Assembly (NCBI GenBank): GCA_964643965.1
Contig: CAZXVH010000040.1
Location: 1 to 37,145, forward strand
Length of the DNA: 37,145 nt
Direction: 5' to 3'
Source: GCA-2746795 sp964643965
GTDB lineage: Bacteria > Chloroflexota > Anaerolineae > Promineifilales > Promineifilaceae
The notes beneath the pieces were generated by a model, which saw only the letters and a program-made list of their open reading frames with translations, made no database searches and was not told the DNA's origin. Below are positions 14,783 to 21,017 of this stretch, one piece after another (the first letter of the stretch is position 1; each line of letters begins with the position of its first letter). The position numbers and the translations under genes are program-made.

Positions 14783-17700
14783 CTAACGTCCCATTACCGA
14801 GCCGAGCGTGGCGCACGCCGGACAGCCGCCACCCTTGCGGATCATGGCATAACCGGCTTGCGGATCATCGCCCCAATGAGTGAAGTCCACATTAAAGACA
14901 ATCACCATGCGCACCTTGCCGCTGTTGGCTGCTAAACTGACGGCTTCAGCCAGCCAGGCCGCATGTTGATCCACGGTGGTATTGGCCGCCCAGGAGAAGC
15001 GGGGAGGTACGCCGCCATAATCCTGGCCCGACAAGTAGCCTAATTCTGTAAAGCAAACAGGCTTGCCCAACTGCGCGTATACATTCAAGGTGGGCATGAG
15101 ATACCAGCTGTAATGGTCGCTGCCGGCCGGATGTCCGGTGACGGCGCTGGGTGAAGTGGCGCCCGCATTATAGTGAGCGCCCACACAATCCAGATAACTG
15201 GCCGCGCCGGCCGCCGCCATACCCGCCATGTAGCGGCTGTCTGACCAGGCGTTGGTGCCATTATCAAAGCCGGTGGGGGCGGGCGCGCCGCTGACCACCA
15301 TCACATTGGGGTTGGCCGTTTTAATGGCATTGTAAGCCGGCGCCAGCATATTGGTGACATAGGAATTGGGGTCGATTTGACCGGCCGGCCACTCGAAGTC
15401 GATATTCATTTCATTCCAGACTTCGATGGCATCCGGCCCCAGCGCGGCGACCCCAGCCAGGTATTGTACATATTCGGCAAAAGCAATGCTGTCTGGGTAG
15501 GTGTTTGAGCCAGGAATGCTCAACAAGACCTTGAAACCGGAGCCATGCGCATTGTTAATCCGGCCGGCCAGGTCGCCAGGGTTAGCGCCCGGCCCCCATT
15601 TTTGCTGGAACTTCACCCAGTTCATGCCGGCCGTTGACATAAGCGTGGGATTGGCAAAGGAGTGGGTCTGACCGCCCAGTTCAAAACCAGGGTTTGTCAC
15701 CGGGCCGGCCGCCACCGGAGGCGGCGCGCCGCCGCCCGTGGTGGGCGGAGGGGCGCTGTTACCGCCACCGCCGCCGCTGACTGCCGCCACTTCGATGATT
15801 TCGCCGATGGGCAGCGCCGCCACATCCACCCCTGGGTCTAATGTCACCAGGGTGGCGTAAATCCACGCTTTTTCGCCGGTGGGGGTGATGATATTGAGCC
15901 AGGTTGAGCCTTCATCCCGCCCAATCACTTTTACTTCAGTGCCGGCCTGTAACCCGTTGGCGATAATGCCATAAGTGACGCCCGGTCCGTAACGGATGTT
16001 GGCGGCCACTTTAACGACGGCATTGGCTTCGGCCACCGTACCGGCGGTCTCTTCTTCCGGTTCAGGCGTTTCTTCTACTTCGACGACTGGTTCTTCGGCG
16101 CCGACCGCTACGGAAACTGCGCCCAGAGGGATGATGTTATCACCGAGGGAGAAGTCTGCCTGGATAGCGAACTCCCCGGCGTCCGGCGACCCTGCCCAGG
16201 CGTAGGTCAGTTCGTCGCCGGTGGCGCTGGAGACGACGCTGTCGTTGCTGTCACGCACCGTCCAGACGATGGCGGCGCTGGCGGGGGAAGGGGGAGCGCT
16301 GTTGGTGAGGAAGCTGTTGAGGGCGGCGGCATAACTGGGGCCGTCGGCCACGTCGCCCAGGCCGCGCACGGCCACGCCACCCAAATTATAGGCTTTGGCC
16401 AGGTTGAGGCGATGGGCCAGAGCAGCGGCGTTTGCCAACCAGACGTGACGAGTCTGGCCGTTTTCGTCGTTGAAGCTGTATTTGTAGGTCAGGCTTTCGC
16501 CATCCCATTCCAGAGGTCCGGCTGTACCAGAGAGGGCTACGGTAACGGCCGTTCCCGGTTCTACTTCTTCGCTGCCTTCCACAAACTCTAAAGCGCCAAA
16601 GTTCGCCAGCGCTTCGTCATTGGGGAGTTCCTGGTAGAACTCGCCCAGATTGCTGGTGGCGTTGGCCGTGAGCAGCATGATCAGCTTCTCTCGTGGAATT
16701 TGATGGACGGCCCAGGTGAGCAGATCGCTAACCATGCCGTTTTCGCCATATGCTTCCGGATTCAGCGGCATTTGCAGAAAGACCGCTTCCGCCAGTTTGC
16801 CCAAAGCGCCCCAATCATATCCGGCGCTATCGGCAATGGCTCCCACCATTTCTGGCGCGGCCAGGGTTAAAGCCAGGGCCAAACCCTGTTGATCCAGGGA
16901 TTCTGCCAGACTACCCACAAACTGGGTAAACGCTTCCCGATCTTGTTTGCTCACGGCCTGGTAGTCGAGATTGACGCCGGCATATTTACCGGCGGTCGCC
17001 ACTGCCACCAGGTCGCTAATTTGAGCCGCCTGGGCGTCGGCATCGTTGAGCATGGCGGAGAGCGCGGCTTGATCGATGATGGGGCCAGCATTGCTGACGG
17101 TGAGATATTGGTCATAAGGGCCAGCCGGCAGCGGTTGGGCTTCGCCCGCCAGGGAGCCGTCTTTGGCCAGGGTATGACCGCCCACGTTGACTTTGGTGAG
17201 CAGGGGCAGCAGTTCTGGCGCTAAGGTTTGCTCGGCGGCGATATCTGCGCCAATTTCGGGCGTCTCGTTCGCCGGCCAGACCACAAAGGCCACGGCCTGG
17301 GGCAGAGCGCCGGCGTCGGTTTCCATTTGTCCGGCGGCTTCGTCCACTGTGCCGGGCATGAAGCGCCAGGCGTCGCCGTTCCAGCCGTAGAGGTCGAGCG
17401 TTTCTGGAGCCACAGATGGCGGAATGATGAGTTCAATTTGGCCGCTGGGGGCGTCACCTTCGTAGTTGATGGTGTAGAGATTGCCCTGAACGGCCGTTCC
17501 CTCGGGCATGGCCGCGTTGGCGTTGGCCTGGATAAACGCTTCCAGGGAGGTGGCGCTCACGGTGACAGCGCCGGCTCCATTTGCCAGGTTCAAGGTGATT
17601 TCACCGGGGATCGAAGCGTTTGCAGTCTCTACCGGTGTGGTTTCGGCCGTCTCTACATCATTTGGGGTTTCAGTGCTGGTTGGCTCGCTGCTGCCCATGC

Positions 17701-17902
17701 CCAGGCGGGTACCCAGGGAAATGGGGGGTAGGAATAAACCGATGATGATTAAAAGGGCGACTACGACCACGCCGCCGATGATGAGCCAGGACGGCCGTTT
17801 AGAATCACCGCCAGCCTCACGTTGAATTTCATTTAGGGTTGGTTCTTCAGGCGCAGGATCCATTGGCGTTTCCTCTCCTGAAGAGGGATATTCTTCTCCC
17901 AT
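14783..17902 (-). CDS. Membrane-anchored multidomain protein: degenerate GH18-like, SH3b, clan GH-A-like (paralogue 3)
   Basis: 1039 residues; GGAGG lies 7 bases before the ATG at 17900-17902. A cytoplasmic acidic tail (1-37) precedes one membrane helix (38-60), so the body is outside the cell. Residues about 230-520 resemble the GH18-like barrel of spore cortex-type hydrolases, ending in KAYNLGGVAVRGLGD, but the catalytic D-x-x-D-x-D-x-E strand reads AGVNLDYQ (308-315): the acid Glu is Gln and an Asp is Asn, so it is probably inactive. A bacterial SH3 domain lies at about 627-693 (ANIRYGPGVTYGII, WIYATLV). After a Gly/Pro linker the GH-A barrel (735-1039) has acid/base Glu831 in EVWNEMN and nucleophile Glu953 in CFTELGY. 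It probably binds and cleaves a wall or matrix polysaccharide. Confidence 0.83.
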   Translation of the reverse strand: MGEEYPSSGEETPMDPAPEEPTLNEIQREAGGDSKRPSWLIIGGVVVVALLIIIGLFLPPISLGTRLGMGSSEPTSTETPNDVETAETTPVETANASIPGEITLNLANGAGAVTVSATSLEAFIQANANAAMPEGTAVQGNLYTINYEGDAPSGQIELIIPPSVAPETLDLYGWNGDAWRFMPGTVDEAAGQMETDAGALPQAVAFVVWPANETPEIGADIAAEQTLAPELLPLLTKVNVGGHTLAKDGSLAGEAQPLPAGPYDQYLTVSNAGPIIDQAALSAMLNDADAQAAQISDLVAVATAGKYAGVNLDYQAVSKQDREAFTQFVGSLAESLDQQGLALALTLAAPEMVGAIADSAGYDWGALGKLAEAVFLQMPLNPEAYGENGMVSDLLTWAVHQIPREKLIMLLTANATSNLGEFYQELPNDEALANFGALEFVEGSEEVEPGTAVTVALSGTAGPLEWDGESLTYKYSFNDENGQTRHVWLANAAALAHRLNLAKAYNLGGVAVRGLGDVADGPSYAAALNSFLTNSAPPSPASAAIVWTVRDSNDSVVSSATGDELTYAWAGSPDAGEFAIQADFSLGDNIIPLGAVSVAVGAEEPVVEVEETPEPEEETAGTVAEANAVVKVAANIRYGPGVTYGIIANGLQAGTEVKVIGRDEGSTWLNIITPTGEKAWIYATLVTLDPGVDVAALPIGEIIEVAAVSGGGGGNSAPPPTTGGGAPPPVAAGPVTNPGFELGGQTHSFANPTLMSTAGMNWVKFQQKWGPGANPGDLAGRINNAHGSGFKVLLSIPGSNTYPDSIAFAEYVQYLAGVAALGPDAIEVWNEMNIDFEWPAGQIDPNSYVTNMLAPAYNAIKTANPNVMVVSGAPAPTGFDNGTNAWSDSRYMAGMAAAGAASYLDCVGAHYNAGATSPSAVTGHPAGSDHYSWYLMPTLNVYAQLGKPVCFTELGYLSGQDYGGVPPRFSWAANTTVDQHAAWLAEAVSLAANSGKVRMVIVFNVDFTHWGDDPQAGYAMIRKGGGCPACATLGSVMGR

Positions 17903-17967
17903 TACATAACCTCCATTCGGTCAAATCAGATTCCTGGCGGGGGTACAGTTGCCAGGGTTTTTAAGGG

Positions 17968-18032
17968 TTGAAAGCGGCTGCGATAGGTTTGCATTAAAAA
18001 GCGGCTAAACAAGCCAGCCGCTGCGCTTTCAA
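17968..18032 (-). promoter_or_regulatory. Promoter-proximal terminator-like hairpin in the leader of the 1039-aa gene
   Basis: On the minus strand an AGCGGCT / AGCCGCT stem (18016-18022 with 18000-18006) is followed by a run of U (17996-18000), starting about 20 bases after the predicted transcription start. Its 5' arm (18016-18032) can pair instead with a complementary segment at 17968-17982. Because that segment is transcribed after the terminator it cannot act as a simple antiterminator, so the regulatory meaning is open. Confidence 0.4.
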
Positions 18033-18049
18033 TCTATTACGTCGGAGCG

Positions 18050-18078
18050 ATTCTAGCAAAGGGCCGGGGGGATGACAA
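18050..18078 (-). promoter_or_regulatory. Sigma-70 type promoter for the 1039-aa gene
   Basis: On the minus strand TTGTCA (18073-18078), 17-base spacer, TAGAAT (18050-18055). Start of transcription predicted near 18043, about 140 bases before the start codon at 17902. This 351-base intergenic region also holds the divergent promoter of the SCP2-like gene. Confidence 0.6.
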
Positions 18079-18160
18079 ACCAGCGAAGGCCAATATATGG
18101 GGATCGTTGGGGAAACGTTAAGGATTCAGTGGGGGAGTTGGGCTGGAAATAGGGGTTTGC

Positions 18161-18188
18161 TTGACAGGGAAACGGCCGTTGTTATACT
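18161..18188 (+). promoter_or_regulatory. Near-consensus sigma-70 promoter with palindrome in spacer
   Basis: TTGACA (18161-18166), 16-base spacer, TATACT (18183-18188). The decamer AACGGCCGTT occupies 18171-18180, inside the spacer. Transcription would start near 18195, leaving a 58-base leader with AAGGAG before the ATG at 18254. Confidence 0.8.
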
Positions 18189-18253
18189 TTTTGCAATAAA
18201 CTAAAACTCTTTCGCTCATAGTGCAGGAGCCAATAAACAAAAGGAGATACCCA

Positions 18254-18574
18254 ATGTCCGTAGCAGATATTTTCAGCAACATGTCCCAAAACTTTAACGC
18301 CGAGAAAGCCGGTGACCTCAACGCCAGTGTCGTGTTTGATTTAAGCGGTGACGAGGGTGGCGCCTGGACTGTATCAGTTGCCGATGGCAAATGTGATGTC
18401 CAACAAGGCGCGGCCGAAAGCCCCACCGCCACCATCAAAATGTCCGCCGCCGATTACGCAGCGATGACCAGTGGCGCACTGAACCCGATGATGGCTTTCA
18501 TGTCCGGTAAAATCAAGGTGGATGGCGACCTGAACACCGTCATGAAATTCCAAACCTTGTTTGGCATGGGCTAA
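18254..18574 (+). CDS. SCP2 sterol-binding domain protein
   Basis: 106 residues from the ATG at 18254; AAGGAG at 18241-18246 stands 7 bases upstream. The single domain runs the whole length: VADIFSNMSQNFN, VVFDLSGDEGGAWTVSVADGKCDV, ATIKMSAADYAAMTSGALNPMMAFMSGKIKVDGDLNTVMKF. The last part, M-x-G-K-I-K-V-x-G-D-x, is the SCP2 hallmark. The family forms a hydrophobic tunnel that binds fatty-acyl or sterol-like lipids; the bacterial role is usually unknown. It is a stand-alone gene with its own strong promoter and terminator, suggesting high expression. Confidence 0.92.
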   Translation: MSVADIFSNMSQNFNAEKAGDLNASVVFDLSGDEGGAWTVSVADGKCDVQQGAAESPTATIKMSAADYAAMTSGALNPMMAFMSGKIKVDGDLNTVMKFQTLFGMG

Positions 18575-18599
18575 CTCTCCGCCCACACTTAATTAGACT

Positions 18600-18636
18600 A
18601 AAAAGCGTGTCTCTACAAAGAGACACGCTTTTTTTA
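18600..18636. terminator. Strong intrinsic terminator after SCP2-like gene
   Basis: 10-bp perfect stem (18605-18614 with 18619-18628), 4-base loop, flanked by A5 and T7, so it can terminate in both directions. It separates the SCP2-like gene from the converging deaminase gene. Confidence 0.93.
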
Positions 18637-18644
18637 TGGCGTGT

Positions 18645-18769
18645 AGAAGTTCAACTTTTCGTATCTATTCAGGTGTAGCCTGAGCTTGTCGAAGGCGGAA
18701 CCGGGCTTCGACAAGCTCAGCCCTCGCCTGGCTGTATAGTTACAATTTTTCTAAAAAAGTTGAACTTCT
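18645..18769. mobile_element. Foldback element with 15-bp perfect terminal inverted repeats
   Basis: AGAAGTTCAACTTTT (18645-18659) and its exact complement (18755-18769) enclose about 95 bases that contain a GAGCTTGTCGAAG / CTTCGACAAGCTC hairpin (18684-18720). The right end touches the stop codon of the deaminase gene. A partial match to the left end (ATGGCGTGTA...AACTTTTC) occurs near 28130-28150, so the end sequence is dispersed. Confidence 0.6.
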
Positions 18770-20757
18770 TAGCTGGTAGCCAGGGCCAGCAGCGGATAAT
18801 CACCGCGCTCGGCCGTTTTGGGATCAATGCCAAACAAATCCAGCAGTTCCGTAATCAAGGCTGCTTTACGTTCGGCGTCAGTGCGCGACCAGGTGCGCGA
18901 TTTGATTTCCAGGTAGTAACCGGGTAGTTCCGGCTGTTTCACTTCGTCCAGGTTCACGGCAAAATCCGTGTCTTTGTAGATAATACGCCAGCGCAGCCGC
19001 TCTTTTTGCACAAAAATTTCTAGTTCCGGGGCAAAATACTCGCGGTAAAAGCGCAGGGTGCGGTCGGCGGCGGCCAGAAAACGGGAGCGGGAGAGCATGA
19101 CAGCGTTGGGGAACTCCTGCCGCTCCTCCTCGCCGATTAAGGTCAGCCGCGCCCGCGATTGATACGCTTCGCCCTCGTTGCGCATAAACTCTTCTTCCCG
19201 GTAACGCAGCCGCGCCGCATCTGGATCGCCTTTTTCAAAGATGAAATAGGTGTCGAACTGGCGGTAGTGGGATTTCTGCGTGATCTCGATGGCCTCGCTA
19301 GCCAGCACGTTTAAGACGGCTTCTTTATCGGCGATGGGCGCCTTGACTTGCACCTCATAGCTTTCCTGCCGCTGCACTCCGGCCAGGAAGACCAGCTTGT
19401 TATAGGCGCTGGCTTCTCGTTCCACCACGAAGGCGTCGATTTGGGCGGCGACTTCGGCGGCGGCGGCTTTGGCGGCCGCTTCGTCTACGGTGAGCAGCGT
19501 TTTGTTTTGCATCAGCCAACGGCCGTTACACATCACATGCGCCACATCCGTACTCTTGGCGGCATAAATCACCCGCGAGTAGACGGCGTCCGGGTTGTTG
19601 TGGAAATGGGGCTGGTTGTGGATGCCGTCCAGGTCTACCACGGCTATATCCGCCCGTTTACCCGGCTCCAGGCTGCCGGTGATCTGCGCCATGTGCAGCG
19701 CCCGCGCCCCGCCAATGGTGGCCGCCGCCAACGCCTGTCGCGCCGGGAACACCGTGGGATCGCTGCTCTTGGTCTTGGCCAGCAGCGCCGCCAGGCGCAC
19801 TTCCTCGAACATGTCCAGGTCGTTGTTGCTGGCCGGACCGTCGGTGCCTACGCCCAGCTTCATATCCAGTTCCAGCATTTTGCCCACATTGGCGATGCCG
19901 CTGGCCAGCTTGAGGTTGCTGGTGGGGCAGTGGGCCACGCCCGCGCCGGCTGCCTTCAAAGCGAACATCTCGCTTTCTTCCAGGTGGACGCAGTGGGCGG
20001 CCAGCAATTTTGTTTCCAGCAGGCCATGTTTTTCAATCCAGGAGACGACGGTCATGTGGTTTTGCTCCTGGCTGTTGTGCGCTTCCAGCGCCGTTTCGCT
20101 GACGTGGGTGTGCAGGGGCACGTCAAAGGCGCGGGCCAGATCGGCGCAGGCGCGGTCCATTTCCGGGGTGCCAGAATACCAGGCGTGGGGGGCGACGGCC
20201 GGTTGGATGAGCGGGTGGCCGTTCCACTTTTCGATGAAGCGGCGGCACAGAGCCAGGCCATCTTCGTAGTTGTCGGCGTCCGGGGCGGGGAAGATGAGGA
20301 TGGTTTGGCCCAGTAACGCTCTCATGCCGATAACGGCCGTTTCCTCTGCAATCGCCGCTTCAAAATAATACATATCGGCAAAGCTGGTCACGCCGGAGCG
20401 GATCATCTCGGCGCAGGCCACCTGCGTCCCCAGCTTCACAAATTCCGGCGTGACAAACTCCCGCTCCAGGGGCATCAGGTAGCCCAGCCAGACGTCCAGG
20501 CGCAAATCGTCGTTGAGGCCGCGCAGCAGGGTCATGGGCACATGGGTATGGGCGTTGACCAGGCCGGGCATAATCACCTGCCCGGCGCAGGAGATGGTCT
20601 GGTCTGCCTGGTATCGTGCGGTGAGAACGGCCGTTTCCCCCACCGCCACAATGGAATCGCCATCAACGGCCACTGCGCCATCTTCATAGAGGGTAAAATC
20701 GGCGTCCATGGTGATGACAATGCCGTTGGTGAGAAGGGTGTTTACTTTTTCTGTCAT
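18769..20757 (-). CDS. MTA/SAH deaminase-type amidohydrolase fused to a CYTH domain
   Basis: 662 residues; the ATG at 20755-20757 has AAAGGA 8 bases upstream, while the longer in-frame start is a TTG. Residues 1-445 are a complete amidohydrolase of the 5'-methylthioadenosine/S-adenosylhomocysteine deaminase type: NAHTH (68-72), LHTHVSE (215-221), LLAAHCVHL (251-259) and GTDGPASNN (304-312) provide the metal and catalytic residues. It would release ammonia from MTA or SAH in the methionine cycle. After a helical linker, residues about 465-650 form a CYTH (triphosphate tunnel) domain: YEVQVKAP, ARLRYREEE, RWRIIYKDTDFAVNLDEV and GYYLEIKSRTW. CYTH domains bind or hydrolyse triphosphates or act as adenylate cyclases. 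The ExExK motif reads E-V-Q-V-K, so the second Glu is missing. The fusion is unusual. Confidence 0.88.
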   Translation of the reverse strand: MTEKVNTLLTNGIVITMDADFTLYEDGAVAVDGDSIVAVGETAVLTARYQADQTISCAGQVIMPGLVNAHTHVPMTLLRGLNDDLRLDVWLGYLMPLEREFVTPEFVKLGTQVACAEMIRSGVTSFADMYYFEAAIAEETAVIGMRALLGQTILIFPAPDADNYEDGLALCRRFIEKWNGHPLIQPAVAPHAWYSGTPEMDRACADLARAFDVPLHTHVSETALEAHNSQEQNHMTVVSWIEKHGLLETKLLAAHCVHLEESEMFALKAAGAGVAHCPTSNLKLASGIANVGKMLELDMKLGVGTDGPASNNDLDMFEEVRLAALLAKTKSSDPTVFPARQALAAATIGGARALHMAQITGSLEPGKRADIAVVDLDGIHNQPHFHNNPDAVYSRVIYAAKSTDVAHVMCNGRWLMQNKTLLTVDEAAAKAAAAEVAAQIDAFVVEREASAYNKLVFLAGVQRQESYEVQVKAPIADKEAVLNVLASEAIEITQKSHYRQFDTYFIFEKGDPDAARLRYREEEFMRNEGEAYQSRARLTLIGEEERQEFPNAVMLSRSRFLAAADRTLRFYREYFAPELEIFVQKERLRWRIIYKDTDFAVNLDEVKQPELPGYYLEIKSRTWSRTDAERKAALITELLDLFGIDPKTAERGDYPLLALATS

Positions 20758-20963
20758 GTTGTTTTCCTTTAGCAATAGCTCGTTTCAGAGTGGGAAAGGA
20801 TCGGCTCCCAGTGTGAATTTTGGGCAATTATAGCAGACTTTAGGATACGTTCAGCTTCTTTAGCCTGAATAGGTTTGTAAAACGCGATGATGAGCGGTTT
20901 AACTTTTGCCAGGAGTTGAACGACCTGGCTCCTCCTATCTTTATCAACTTTTGGCTATTCGTT

Positions 20964-20971
20964 GGTATAAT
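20964..20971 (+). promoter_or_regulatory. Extended -10 promoter candidate for the histidine kinase
   Basis: TGGTATAAT: a TATAAT at 20966-20971 with TG one base upstream. No good -35 box is seen at 17 bases, which is tolerated by extended -10 promoters. The kinase ATG is 47 bases downstream. Confidence 0.5.
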
Positions 20972-21017
20972 GCGCCACATCGTTCTAGCAGCAAAATAGT
21001 AGTAGGCGACGCCTGAT

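Noticed and set aside
16541..17498. Decamers as conserved protein motif T-A-V
   Set aside because: Copies occur in all three frames and between genes, so the signal belongs to DNA rather than to the protein.
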